Assembly: GCA_038501625.1 (NCBI GenBank)
Contig: JAZAYU010000265.1
Span: 514,001-578,000 of the forward strand
Direction: 5' to 3'
Length of the DNA stretch: 64,000 nt
DNA from: Corbicula japonica
Lineage: Eukaryota > Mollusca > Bivalvia > Venerida > Cyrenidae
The notes beneath the pieces are model-generated. The model ran no database searches and was not told the origin of the DNA. It saw only the letters and a list, made by a program, of their open reading frames with translations. The position numbers and the translations under genes were made by a program. Of the stretch, positions 10,780 through 23,224 are shown piece after piece; positions within the stretch are counted from its first letter, which is position 1; every line of letters starts with the position of its first letter.

Positions 10780-12290
10780 AAAAAAAGTATGTATGGGAAC
10801 TTTGTCAAAATGACAAATGGCCCCAAAACTGTAAACCAATATTTAAGAAAAAAACCTACCGTATAAGTGGTTATTTCTGAAGGCTCCAAATTCTCCATTA
10901 ATATTTTTATTGATGTGTATTAAATTTCTTTCCTTTTTATAAAAAATTTTAGGTTAATATACCGGTAATAGTACATTATTTAAAGTAGTGGTGTTCAGGA
11001 AAAGTGAAATTCGTCAATACAAGCATTTGATGTTTTATTAATTTCTTGCGGCAAATTTAAAGTTCATGCACGGCGTAGCAGTGTTTACCCGATTTGGAGG
11101 AAATGTTTATTAAAGGGTTAAATGAACCACTATTTTGTCATATATTTTATTAATTTTGGTGTTCTGAAATTTCTTTAGTATTTTGGGGAGAATAGTTCAT
11201 GCCATTCCCAGGTATTTCTTGTTCAAATTATTCAGACTTTATACTTTCTATTTATTATAATATATAGTAAAATGTTAAATTTAATGTTTACAAGATGAAT
11301 AATTTCTCAACTGTTAACACTTCCTGTCATATTTTAGGTCCAGGTGATGCTAGAAAGATGACACAGTCAATCATGGGTTAGTGCAGCTTTGACAGCAGTA
11401 TCACAATGAATTGTCTGATTCTAAGACTGGCATGATGCAAACAAAAGAACTCTTGTAGGTTTATGGTTTTATTTTTATTAAATTTCTTTATTAATAATAA
11501 ACATAGTATTGTAGCTCATAAATTTCCTTAACACATCTCAAATCTTTCACCATTCTAAATACCACTGTATCTGAATAATTTTTGAATGTTAGATGTTTTA
11601 TTTTAAAAGTTATTTTTGTATTTCTATATGTGCACTACAGGTGAACGTTATTCAGTGTAACATAACTGTGGTTCATCATTAATATTAATATTTTACTTTT
11701 TCAGCCAGTCTGCAACTTCAGCTGTCTGCAGCATGATTTGACACGCCTCCACTGTATTCTTCATCACAAGTTGGAACATACAAAGTGTTTATATTTTAAT
11801 AGTTTTCTCTGTCAACATAGAAAATCTGCAAAAACTAAATGAATTAATGGGTAATGTATCATTAATTCTCATAAGTGGTTGGAAAGAGCCAAACAACTAC
11901 TCAGCAACTTTTATGGGCGATGCTGTGTTTGAAAACAATAAGTTGTTGATGGACATCCAAGGTCTTCTTTGAAGAATTTGACTAGACTGACATATTGAAC
12001 CACAGACAGTCTTAACATATACATTCAAAAATTCACTGCAACGTGCAAACATAATGCTTTGTTTAAGTTAAATTGGAAAACTTGTAATGCTCTGAAAGAT
12101 ATTAAATGAAGAATTCAGACTCAATGTGTGTGTGTGGAAATGACAATTGGAAATACTACAAAAAAATCACACGCTCACTACATGTATGTACCATCTGATT
12201 GGTACAGAAAGAGGGGTATCTTAGTTAAATGCTTCTTAACAGATAGAAAACACATTTGTGAAAATGTAAAAAAATGGTATTTCACTGTTT
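10780..12290. other. No gene recognised
   Basis: AT-rich sequence. Two places look weakly like exon borders (TTTTAG near 11335 and TTTTTCAG near 11697), but neither opens a frame with a recognisable domain. A non-coding transcript cannot be excluded. Confidence 0.3.
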
Positions 12291-12291
12291 T

Positions 12292-12450
12292 TAACCCTTT
12301 CCTCCATTAATGCCCATGTGCGACCAGTGTCGATCCAGATCAGCCGGCACATCCGTGACATCTGATCAGGATCTGCACTGGTCGCATTTTGGTCAGAAAT
12401 AACCTAATGAATAAAAAAGCGAACAGTTTAGATCCTGATCAGACAGCATT
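12292..12450. mobile_element. Palindromic MITE, family D (copy 4)
   Basis: AACCCTTTCCTCCATTAATG, CCGGCACATCCGTGACATCT and the mirrored AGATCCTGATCAGACAGCAT are present. Confidence 0.6.
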
Positions 12451-12807
12451 GCATCTATAGAATGCATTTTTGCTATGAGAAATTGTTACTTTTACATATG
12501 TTCTTGACCAATACATTCGTAGGATGTGTTTTTGTATGAGTTACATGTATGTGAGATTAATGAAGACAAAATTGTTATTTTTACATATGCTCTTGAGTAT
12601 TGCATCCCTATTACACATATTTTGTGTGAGTTATGTGGCAGAAATATTGACACAAACTGTTAACTTTGCATATGTTCTTGGAGGCATTTTTGTATGAGTA
12701 ATGTGTAAGTAATGTTGACAAAATTGTTATTTTTGCATGCATTGCATACCTACGACACATTTGTTTAAGTTGTACAGAGTTCAGTTGATAAATATTTATT
12801 TTTTATC

Positions 12808-13640
12808 CCCCTGCCGAAGGCGAGGGGGATATTAGAAATGCCCTTCGTCCGTGTATCTGTGCGTCCGTGCATCCGTCCGAAAAAATTTTGTCCGGAGCAT
12901 AACTCCAAAACTACTTGAGGGATTTTATTCAAACTTCATACACTGACAGAGCACATTGGTAGGTAGTGCAGTGTGCAAGAACAATAACTCTACCTTGCAT
13001 ATTTTTAGAGTAAGTCCCCTTTAAATTAACATATTTACTTGATAAATTTTGTCCGGAGTATAACTCAAAAATTACTTGAGGGATTTTATTCAAACTTCAT
13101 ACACTGACGGAGCACATTGGTAGGTAGTGCATTGTGCAAGAACAATAACTCTACCTTCCCTATTTTTAGAGTTATTCTTCTTAATCATATTTACTTGATA
13201 TATGTTGTCCGGAGGATTACTCCAAAACTACTTGAGGGATTTTATTCAAACTGCCTACACTGACAGAGCACATTGGTAGGTAGTGCAGTGTGCAAGTCCA
13301 ATAACCCTACCTTGCCTATTTTTTAGTTATTCCCCTTTATCAGATTTACTTGATAAATTTTGTTCGTAGCATAACTCAAAAACTACTAGTACTAGAGGGA
13401 TTTTATTCAGACTTCATACACTGACAGAGCACATTGGTAGGAAATGCAGTGTGTAAAAACAATAACTCTACCTTGCCAATTTTTAGGGGTTTTCTTCAAA
13501 CTGCAACCACTTACTTGGAAACTGTACTCAGAATGACCATAACTATATGGCATTTTAAAGATTTCCTCTCAAGGTAAATTATATGAAAGTACAACCTTCA
13601 AGTAACTTATTTCCGGCGGGGGGATTGACCATGTGTAACA
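12808..13640. mobile_element. Tandem-repeat element with about 160-bp core units
   Basis: Opens with a short hairpin ATCCCCCTGCCGAAGGCGAG / GGGGGATATT and a CGTCCGTGCATCCGTCCG stretch. Four units of about 160 bases follow, each with ACTACTTGAGGGATTTTATT and GAGCACATTGGTAGGTAGTG. It ends near TTCCGGCGGGGGGATTGACC. The layout (short ends, tandem core) resembles mollusc 'pearl'-type or Helitron-like non-autonomous elements. That class is an inference; the repeats are seen directly. Confidence 0.7.
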
Positions 13641-13748
13641 TGGCTCTTGTCCATATTTTACTAATGGTTATTTTTAAATACCATCTATTAAAAGCCAGAA
13701 GGGGTCATCGGCAACAGAAAAGACGCTTTCAGTAGACGGATTATGTTT

Positions 13749-16080
13749 TTATCCCCCGCCGATGAAATCGGGAGGGGGATATTGTTTTGGCGTTGTCCGT
13801 CCGTCACGGTGTCACGGTGTCACGTCGTCACGCTGTCCGTCCGAATTTCGTTTCCGCGCTATTTCTCCGCAACCACTGGATGGATTTCAACGAAACTTGG
13901 TGGCAACCATCAGTACCAAGAGGAGATGCGCATATCGTTGTCTTGTTCCGGTCAGACCATTTAACACAGAGTTATGGCCCTTTGATAACCTATGCATTAT
14001 GTATATAGAGCAGTATTCGTTTCCGCGCTATTTCTCTGCAACTACTGTATGGATTTCAATGAAACTTGGTGGGAACCATCAGTACCAAGAGGAGATGCGC
14101 ATATCGTCGTGTTGTTCCGGTCAGACCATTTAACACAGAGTTATGGCCCTTTGATAAACTATGCATTATGTATATAGAGCAGTGTTTGTTTCCGCGCTAT
14201 TTCTCTGCAACTACCGTATGGATTTCAATGAAACTTGCTGAAAACCATCTTTACCAAGAGGAGATGCGCATATCGTCGTCTTGTTGACATCAGACTATTT
14301 AACACAGGGTTATTGCCCTTTGATAACTTATGCATTATGCATATAGTGCAGTATTCATTTCTGTGCCATTTCTCTGCAACTACCAGATGGATTTCAATGA
14401 ATCTTTCTGAGAACCATCAATACCAAGAGGAGATGCGCATGTTGTCGTCTTGTTCCAGTCAGACTGTTGAACACAGAGTTACGGCCCTTTGATAACTTAT
14501 GCATTATGCATATAGAGCAGTATTCATTTCCTTGCTATTTCTCTGCAACTACTGAATGTATTTCAATGAAACTTTCTGAAAACCATCAATACCAAGAAGA
14601 GATGCGCATGTCATCGTCTTGTTCCAGTCAGACTGTTTAACACAAAGTTATTGCCCTTTGATAACTTATGTTTTATGCATATAGAGTAGTATTCATTTCT
14701 GCGCTATTTCTCTGCAACTACTGGATGGATTTCAATAAATCTTTCTGAGAACCATCAATACCAAGAGGAGATGCGCATATCATCGTCTTGTTCTGGTCAG
14801 ACCGTTAAACACAGAGTTACGGCTCTTTGATAACTTATGCATTATGCATATAGAGCAGTATTCATTTCCCAGCTATTTCTCTGCAACTACTGAATGGAAT
14901 TCAATGAAACTTTCTTGAAACCATCAATACCAAGAAGAGCTGCACATATCATTGTCTTGTTCCGGTCAGACTGTTTATCACAGAGTTATGGCTCTTTGAT
15001 AACTTATGCATTATGCATATAGAGCAGTATTTGTTTCCGTGCAACTTTTGGATGGATTTTAATGAAACACTTTCTGGAAACCATCTACCGTATACCAAGA
15101 GGAAATGCGCATATCACCCTCTTGTTCTCGTCAGACTATTTAACACAGGGTTATGGCCCTTTGATAACTAATGCATTATGCATATTATAGAGCAGTATTC
15201 ATTTCCCCTATTTCTCTGCAACTACTGGATGGATTTCAATTAATCTTTCTGAGAACCATAACAGATGTGTATATTGTTATCTTGTTCCAGTTGGACTGTA
15301 ACACAGAGTTATTGCCCTTTGATAACTTATGTATGATGCATAAAGAGAAGTATTTGTTTCCGCTCTATTTCTTTGCAAGTTCTTGATGGATTGAAATGAA
15401 ACTTTCTGGGAAACATCAATACTGAGATGAGATGCACATTTTGTCATCTTGTTCCGGTCAGACTATTTAACACAGAGTTATTGCCCTTTGATAACTAATG
15501 TATTATGCATATAGAGCAGAATTTGTTTCCGCACTATTTCTCTGCAACTACTGGGTGGATTTTAATGAAACTTTCTGGGAACCATCAATACAAAAAGGAG
15601 ACGCGCATATTGTCATCTTGTTTCAGTCAGATCCTTTAACACAGAGTTATGGCCCTTTGATAAATTATGCATTTTGCATGTAGAGCAGTATTTATTTCCT
15701 TGCTATTTCTCGGCAGGAATCTATGGAAACCATCAATACCAAGACAAGATGCCTATATTTTTGTCTTGTTCTGGTCTGACCGTTTAACACAGTTATGGCC
15801 CTTTGATAAGTTATGCACTATGCATATAGATTAGTATTCGTTTCCATGCCACTTCTATGCAACTTCTGCATGGATTTATATTAAATAAAGCGCTATATTT
15901 TTACTACTGCATTCTTCATTTCAACACTTTGAAGACTTTTAGTCTTATTTTTATATTCTGTTTTTTTTTATATCTGAAGTTTTTTTCACCTTTTTTGACA
16001 TCCATGATAAATATCGAAATAAAGCCCTATGTCTTCAGCTGTTATGTTAGTAACAACCAGTATTCAGCGGGGGATATAAA
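13749..16080. mobile_element. Tandem-repeat element with 169-bp core units, about 12 copies
   Basis: Begins TATCCCCCGCCGATGAAATC, a hairpin with GGAGGGGGATATTG, then a CCGTCCGTCACGGTGTCACG stretch. Core units start with ATTTCTCTGCAACTACTGGA at exactly 169-base spacing (13861, 14030, 14199 and on) to about 15870, decaying rightward. An AGCGGGGGATATA end lies near 16066. The long + frames are repeat translation, since 169 is not a multiple of three and the same peptide shifts frame. It is a sibling of the element at 12808-13640, with the same ends and a different core. Confidence 0.75.
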
Positions 16081-16234
16081 TTCAACGAATTTGCTTGTTG
16101 ATCATTGCATTGGACACAGTTTTTGTAGTTATGTGTCAGCATTGTTGACAAAATTATGCCTATAAGGCCTCGGATGCAGTACAATATGAATCACTATCAT
16201 CACTCTTGACTTCGATACGTATGCATTTTATTGC

Positions 16235-16450
16235 ATGTGTGACTAGTGTAGATCTCGATTATTTCGTACATTTGTAATGTCTGATCGTCCTTAGGACCTT
16301 CACTGTTTTCATTTTGATTAGAAATAATACATATGTTAGAATGCGAACAGTGTAGATCCTGATCAGATGGGACAACTGTGCCTGCTGATCAAATTCTACA
16401 CTGTTTAATTTTCAATAAAGGTGTATAGATCTATCAAGTAAAGGGTTAAT
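16235..16450. mobile_element. Palindromic MITE, family D (copy 5)
   Basis: Diverged copy recognised by GCGAACAGTGTAGATCCTGA and TCAGATGGGACAACTGTGCC with mirrored flanks. Confidence 0.5.
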
Positions 16451-16544
16451 AACAGTATAGCTTTAATTAGATATGAACTAAAAAGATATATCAAACTGTT
16501 TGTTTAATGATTTATTATGTTATTTCTGACCAGAAAGCAAACAG

Positions 16545-16630
16545 TGTAGATCCTGATTACATGGCATGTGTGTTCTGCCTGACCAGGATCTTCAATAAAA
16601 TGTTGCCTATATATAGAGGAAAGGGTTAAT
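16545..16630. mobile_element. Palindromic MITE fragment, family D (copy 6)
   Basis: Half copy: GCAAACAGTGTAGATCCTGA, then GACCAGGATCTTC, ending near AGGAAAGGGTTAA. Confidence 0.45.
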
Positions 16631-16639
16631 TCAAACATG

Positions 16640-17855
16640 GTTTATTTGATTTTACAAAGGTATATTTATGAATGAATAGCATAGGATTATTGACTGGTTA
16701 TTCAAATGTGACTGATTTTACAGTTGTTCAGGTTAAATTTTATTTGTGAAATAAATCTTTGTGCAATACCAAGAATTGATTAAATTTGAATGGCTTTATA
16801 GGAATTTCAAGTTTTACTTATGATGAAATTTGAAACAATTACTATGTTGCCACCATTCTGTCAATTTCAATTTACCTGTTTTCCATTTTGTTGATTTTTT
16901 TTTCAATTTTCAAAGGTTGAGAAAATAAACGCCAGAGTTTGGTTTAAAAGAAAACATTGGAAACTTCAATTGTTAAGCAAATTCAGCAGACAGCGAGTTA
17001 CCCAAAATTGCCAGAATGTACTAGTGCTATTTCGCGATACAGAGTAGTTTCAATACATCAATGCAAATGGTAAAAGTGGAAACTTTATTTGCAGCCAGTA
17101 TACATAATAATATATGAATACAGAATTTTATATCTAATGCTTCCAAAGTATCAATTATGTTAACCATATCCATAAACTGTAATATAAAATATAACATTAA
17201 AACAGAATGAAATTAGTTTTTAGTTATATTCATTTGCTATAATCCTGACATTAAAAACGTTAAGAAGATACCAACAGAATGTTAATGAGCAGCCATTGTT
17301 CTCTGTAGTTTCAGTTTTCAGTTGTCGATTCCGAGAGAGGCAGTGCCTTAGTTCATATTATTTAAACAAGTGTTCATTGATCAAACTATATTGAAATATT
17401 ATTACCAATATAAAAAGAGCTATATATCATCCTCAGTCGGTATCCCCTCGGGCTTCCGTTCTGGTTAATTGTTTGCAGTGTCTTTTATGAAATTTATAAT
17501 TTTATTACCTATGTTTTTTTCTCACTTCTTCTTGGCTGTGTGGTACATTATGAGATGCCACCTCCTGATGCTGTAAAGTGTAAACAGTTTCAATAAATAT
17601 GAAGCCACGAGTGAAACTACACAATTCCGGAGTTCACGAGTGAAGTATATTAATTTTCTATCTTTCGCTAGTAAAAACAACTTTTCTTTTTATTTTATGC
17701 TTTTAGTGCAAAATTCGAGTGAATTTGAACGAAATGTTGCATGAAATGGCGCCAAAACCGTATGACGTAACGTTATGACGTTAAATATACAAATTTGAGC
17801 CCGTTTTCTAAACGTTTTCATTTGGTATGTTCTGTGCGTTTGGATACCAACGTAA
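16640..17855. other. No gene seen
   Basis: AT-rich sequence without a domain-bearing frame, clear repeat or splice-flanked exon that I could support. Confidence 0.35.
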
Positions 17856-17860
17856 AAAAA

Positions 17861-17926
17861 CCAGTGAAAATAAAAATGATATTCCACTGTTTGAAAACAG
17901 TGAGATACCATTTTTATTTCACCTGG
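17861..17926. repeat. 32-bp-arm hairpin
   Basis: CCAGTGAAAATAAAAATGAT is mirrored by CATTTTTATTTCACCTGG around a two-base loop, with an inner CACTGTTT/AAACAGTG. It is probably a small foldback element. Confidence 0.6.
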
Positions 17927-17929
17927 AAA

Positions 17930-18760
17930 ATTCTATAATTCACTGAAAAGCATATAAATATTAAGTCCCGACACTGGTATGTTCCCATTAAAATATATGT
18001 CATTTATCTTGAACAAATGATCATTGACGTAGCTAATTAAGTCTGATTTAAAATTGATATTTTAAAGGCCACTGTCTAGGATTTCGACATAGTCTGATTG
18101 GAGAAACAAGTCTGCAATTATAACGACCATTCGTGAAATTTCTCTAGCTGTGAGTATTCTTATCTTATCAATTTACTACGCAAACTTTGATAAAGATTGT
18201 GTTTATCCCTTACTTAATGTTGGTACGAAAAAATATTTGCTGTGATTCTGAAAATTTGTTCATTTCACATCAGCTTTGTGCCAAAAAGGAATTGAGCCGA
18301 AAAACTGTTGAAGCGGAACAACGGTTGAAACTTTGCAGGAGCAATAATTCGGAATAAAACGAAAAGCAATCCCTATCAAAATTTCAGTAGTATCTATATA
18401 TATAGTGGTTGTAATAATTTAATACTTCTACGAATTAAACTTTATCTAAATATTATGAATTGTTAAATATAATTGCACGTTGTTATGATTATGTGGGTAA
18501 GCTCAACTTCAAACGCACGAACAAATGTGTCATCTCATAAGCCACTGAACAAAACACAATAAACCGTTACTGTTGTTGCACTTGACAAATGTAAAATGCA
18601 TTTCCTATCTATCTGTAAACTGCCAGACGCATTTTATTTTCGAGAACAAGCTTATGTTCTTATCAGATAATATATTGAAATATGCACATCACGATTAGAC
18701 GTACCTAAAAAAATCCTACATAGACATCCAAAACGAAGAAAAAAAAACAGAGCTGCATTG
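17930..18760. other. No gene seen
   Basis: Unremarkable AT-rich flank of the satellite. No recognisable ORF. Confidence 0.35.
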
Positions 18761-18761
18761 A

Positions 18762-21715
18762 TGTTCGTGAAGTTGGCCGCCTAGCAGCCTGGCAGCGTGA
18801 AGTTGGCCGCCCAGCAGCCTAGCAGCCAGGCAGCGTGAAGTTGGCCGCCCAGCAGCCTAGCAGCCTGGCAGCGTGAAGTTGGCCGCCCGGCAGCCTAGCA
18901 GCTACTTTGGCTGCTGTGATACTTTGGCTGCTGAGCTGCTGTGGCGGCTGGGAAAATTTGGCTGCTGTAGCGGCTGGGATACCATGGCTGCTGGAAAGTT
19001 GGCTGCTGGAATACTTTAGCTGCTGAGCTGCTGTGGCGGCTGGGATACTTTGCCTGCTGGGAGTTGGCTGCTGGAATACTTTGCCTGCTGAGCTGCTGTG
19101 GCGGCTGGGAAAAGTTGGCTGCTGTGCTGCTGTGGCGGCTGGGATACTTTGGCTACTGGGAAAAGTTGGCTGCTGGAATACTTTGGCTGCTGAGCTGCTG
19201 TGGTGGCTGGGATACTTTGGCTGCTGGGAAAAGTTGACTGCTGGAATACTTTGGCTGCTGCGCTGCTGTGGCGGCTGGGATACTTTGGCTGCTGGGCTGC
19301 TGTGGCGGCTGGGATACTTTGGCTGCTGGGAAAAGTTGGTTGGCTGCTGGAATACTTTGGCTGCTGAGCTGCTGTGGTGGCATGGAAAAGTTGGTTGCTG
19401 GGATGCTGTGGCGGCTGGGATACTATGGCTGCTGGGAAAAGTTTGCTGCTGTAATACTTTGGCTGCTGAGCTGCTGTGGCGGCTGGAAAAAGTTGGCTGC
19501 TGAGCTGCTGTGGTGGCCGGAATATTTTGGCTACTGGGAAAAGTTGTCTGATGGAATACTTTGGCTGCTGAGCTGCTGTGGCGGCTGGGAAAAGTTAGCT
19601 GCTGCGCTGCTGTGGCGGCTGGGATACTTTGGCTGCTGGGAAAGGTTGGGAGCAGGAATACTATGCAAAGCTGCTGTGGCGGCTGGGAAGTTGGCTGATT
19701 TGCTGGTGTGGCGGCTGGGATTTTAAAGCAGCTGGGAAAAGTTGGCTGCTGAAATACTTTGGCTGCTGAGCTGCTGTGGCGGCTGGGAAAAGTTGGCTGC
19801 TGGGCTGCTGTGGCGGCTGGGCGACTTTGGCTGTTGGGCAAATAATGGCTTCTGGAATAATTTGGCTGCTGAGCTGCTGTGTCGGCTGGGATACTTTGGC
19901 TGCTGGGAGTTGGCTACTGGGAGTTGGCTGCTGGAATACTTTTCCTGCTGAGCTGCTGTGGCGGCTGGGAAAAGTTGACTGCTGGGCTGCTGTGGCGGCT
20001 GGGATACTTTGGCTGCTGGGAAAAGTTGGCTGCTGGAATACTTTGGCGGCTGCGCTGCTGTGGCGGCTGGGAAAAGTGTGCTACTGCGCTGCTGTGGCGG
20101 CTGGGATACTTTGGCTGCTGGGAAAAGTCGGCTGCTGGAATATTTTGGCTGCTGAGCTGCTGTGGCGGCTGGGAAAAGTTGTCTGCTGGGCTGCTGTGGC
20201 GGCTGGGATACTTTGGCTGCTGGGAAAAGTTGGATGTTGGAATACTTTGGCTGCTGAGCTGCTGTGGCGGCTGGGAAAAATGGCTGCTGGGATGCTGTGG
20301 CGGCTGGGATACTTTGTCTGCTGGGAAAAGTTGGCTGCTGGAATACTTTGGCTGATGAGCTGCTGTGGCGGCTGGGAAAAGTTGTCTGCTGAGCTGCTGT
20401 GGCGGCTGGGATACTTTGGCTGCTTGGAAAAGTTGGCTGCTGGAATACTTTGGCTGCTGAGCTGCTGTGTCGGCTGGGAAAAGTTGGCTGCTGGGCTGCT
20501 GTGGTGGCTGGTATACTTTGGCTGCTGGGAAAAGTAGACTGCTGTAATACTTTGGCTGCTGAGCTGCTGTGGCGGATGGGAAAAGATGGCTGCTGGGCTG
20601 TTGTGGCGGCTGGGATACTTTGGCTGCTGGGAAAAGTTGACTGCTGGACAACTTTGGCTGCTAAGCTGCTGTGGCGGCTGGGAAAAGTTGGTTGCTGGGC
20701 TGCTGTGGCGGCTGGGATAATTTGACCTCTGGGAAAAGTTGACTGCTGGAATACTTTGGCTGCTGAACTGCTGTGGCGGCTGGGAAACGATGGCTGCTGT
20801 TCTGCTTTGGCGGCTGGGATACTTTAATGCTGGGAAAAGTTGGCTGCTAGAATACTTAGGCTGCTGAGCTGCTGTGGCGGATGGGGATATCTAGCTGCTG
20901 CGCTGCTATGGCGCCTGGGATACTTTGGCTGCAGGGAAAGGTTGGCTGCTGGAATACTTTGGCTGCAGAGCTGCTGTGGCGGCTGGGAAGTTTTCTGTTG
21001 GGCTGCTGTGGCGGCTGGGATTTTTTAGCTGCTGGGAAAAGTTGGCTGCTGGAATACTTTGGCTGCTGAGCTGCTGTGGCGGCAGGGAAAAGTTGGCTTC
21101 TGAGCTGCTGTGGCGGCCGGGATATTTTGGCTGCTGGGAAAAGTTGTCTGCTGGAATACTTTGGCTGCTGAGCTGCTGTGGCGGCTGGGGATAGTTAGCT
21201 GCTGCGCTGCTGTGGCGCCTGGGATACTTTGGCTGCAGGGAAAGGTTGGCTGCTGGAATACTTTGGCTGCAGAGCTGCTGTGGCGGATGGGGAGTTGTCT
21301 GTTGGGCTGCTGTGGCGGCTGGAATTTTTTGGCCGCTGTGAAAAGTTGGCTGCTGTAATACTTTGGCTGCTGAGCTGCTGTTGCGGCTCAGAAAAGTTGG
21401 CTGCTAGGCTGCTGTGGCGGCTTGGATACTTTGGCTGCTTGGAAAAATTGGCTGCTGGAATACTTTGGCTGCTGAGCTGCTTTGGAGGCTGGGAAAAGTT
21501 GGCTGTTGAGCTGCTGTAGCGGCTGGGATAATTTAGCTGCTTGGAAAAGTTGGCTGCTGGAATACTTTGGCTGCTGAGCTGCTGTGGCGGCTAGGAAAAG
21601 TTGACTTCTTTGGCGGATGGGATACTTTAACTGCTGGGAAATGATGGCTGCTGGAATACTTTGGCTGCTGAGCTGCTGTGGCGTCTGGGATACTTTAGCG
21701 GCTTGGCTGCTGTCG
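18762..21715. repeat. Satellite: 34-bp monomers in 102-bp higher-order units
   Basis: The array is built from three 34-base monomer types: GCTGCTGTGGCGGCTGGGAT..., GAAAAGTTGGCTGCTGGAAT... and GCTGCTGTGGCGGCTGGGAA.... Together they form a 102-base unit repeated about 25-28 times with indels. Three differently organised units (AAGTTGGCCGCCCAGCAGCC) start it at 18770-18900, and a related GCAGCCTAGCAGCC piece lies just beyond the right edge near 21795. Because 102 is divisible by three, several overlapping frames stay open for 150-340 codons on both strands (for example Ser/Gln/Pro/Ala-rich on - at 18819-19841). Open frames in several registers, with no start or splice context, argue for satellite rather than gene. 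Confidence 0.8.
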
Positions 21716-21875
21716 CTTATTGAAGTTAAATATGCTTTTAAACATTTCTCACGTCAGTCTTCGATTTGGTAGCCGTGTATCCTGGCAGTCAAGCAGCCTA
21801 GCAGCCGGAAAGCGAGAAGTTTAAGACTTAACGTAGGTAATGTTATGACGTTATTTTATATTATGATATCATTAA

Positions 21876-22306
21876 ATTAACGTATTTCTTTCGACATTTC
21901 ATGTTCTCGTTACCCTGGAAATTATTTCTTCTGGTCTTGAAGAATTTCCGGACATCTTGAAGTTCACGCCATCTCTGCGCGCTCTCAGCTTGTCCGAAAA
22001 CAAGATCAGCAGTGTCAACGAGAAGTTCATCCCGCTGCATAACAAGTTGGAAGTGCTCAACATGTCACACAACCAACTTCGGACAATTTCCGCTGTCTTC
22101 AGTCGCTTTGACAATCTAAAAATGCTGTACATTGAGAACAATCTAATCACGTCTGTTGCTGCCGAATCTAACATTCTTTCCGTTCCATCAGTATGTGCAG
22201 AAGGAAACCCATGGAAGCACGATGGGCTGTATTGTGATAAGATATATGGTGAACATTCTAGTTATTTTTTAATTGATAATACCACCGTTATACCACCCAA
22301 ACCATA
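21876..22306 (+). CDS. Terminal exon of a leucine-rich-repeat protein (partial)
   Basis: The frame is open from 21876 and ends in TAA at 22304-22306. It encodes about three canonical LRRs (LRALSLSENKISSV, LEVLNMSHNQLRTI, LKMLYIENNLITSV) and a C-terminal cap-like CAEGNPWKHDGLYC. A splice acceptor is plausible just after GGTCTTGAAG (21942), so the true exon probably starts near 21943; an in-frame ATG upstream is not evident. No signal peptide or membrane segment lies in this exon. LRR proteins of this kind usually bind other proteins; the specific role is unknown. Upstream exons would have to lie across the satellite at 18.8-21.7 kb or be lost, so it may be an orphan duplicate exon or pseudogene fragment. 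Confidence 0.6.
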
Positions 22307-22309
22307 AAG

Positions 22310-23220
22310 CTTCAAGAATTTAAATAATAATACAAAATATTTATCGGCTAAAAGTAATGTAGTGTCAATAAGTAAAATAAGCGACGGTTCGAGACAGGTG
22401 AACCTATAATATGACTGATATTACCAGACATACTGCACTGTTCTTAACGGACTGACAGTTTACCCTACGTTGGCAAATCAGTTTTATCTTATATTGTACC
22501 AGTGATTTATTGTTTTCTCAGTGAAGTATCATTTGCACGCCACTCGTAGAAATATCAGTGTCTGAAGTTAACTCGAAAATGATATCAATATATCACTGAA
22601 AAAACAACAACAAATTATATCCTTTATATTACTCACTGTTTTTGCTGCACTATGTTTTAATCTTATTTTAATCTCTTTCCAGTTTTTTAGATTTGTTGGA
22701 CACGAAAACATAAAATAAATAAATAAATAAATAAATAGTGAAATATCGATTTTATGTCAGAAGACATCACCTGAAACATTTTTCACGAGTGGTTTTGTTT
22801 ACGGAAACAAACAAATATTTTCTATTTTATTTCATACACGTTTTTTTCCATTTGGTTGTAAACTTGTTAATAAATCTATGTAAAACAACCCGTTGTTTAT
22901 ACTATCTGAATCAAGTATAAGTAATTTACTAAACGCGTATTGTTGTCAAAGAATATATAATATTAATTCATTTTACAGCGTAATATGTAAGCGTATTGTG
23001 TAAAGATCCATCGCGATACTAGTGTAGACTCTAGTAGACTCTAGTCGACTTGCTTGTACCAGAGCTTTTAAAATTAACACGTTAAATAGACGATTCTTCT
23101 AGGATCTCCATTTACTTTGCAAATTTAACACCGTGTTAGTTTAACCATCGTATTCAGTTTCGAACAGCCTCCTGGCTCCTGGTGTGTTGGTGTGTTAGAG
23201 AATCATAAACAAGCAACAAA
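22310..23220. other. No gene seen; (AAAT)n microsatellite at 22713-22737
   Basis: AT-rich sequence following the LRR stop, presumably including 3' UTR. A short AAAT tandem run occurs at 22713-22737. Confidence 0.4.
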
Positions 23221-23224
23221 CCGA

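Noticed and set aside
11335..11790. Possible exons after TTTTAG and TTTTTCAG
   Set aside because: No frame carries a recognisable domain and the phases do not link. Left as unannotated.
13743..15683. Series of + strand open frames with repeated FNETWW and TKRRCAYR peptides
   Set aside because: The same peptide moves between frames every 169 bases; it is tandem-repeat DNA, not a gene.
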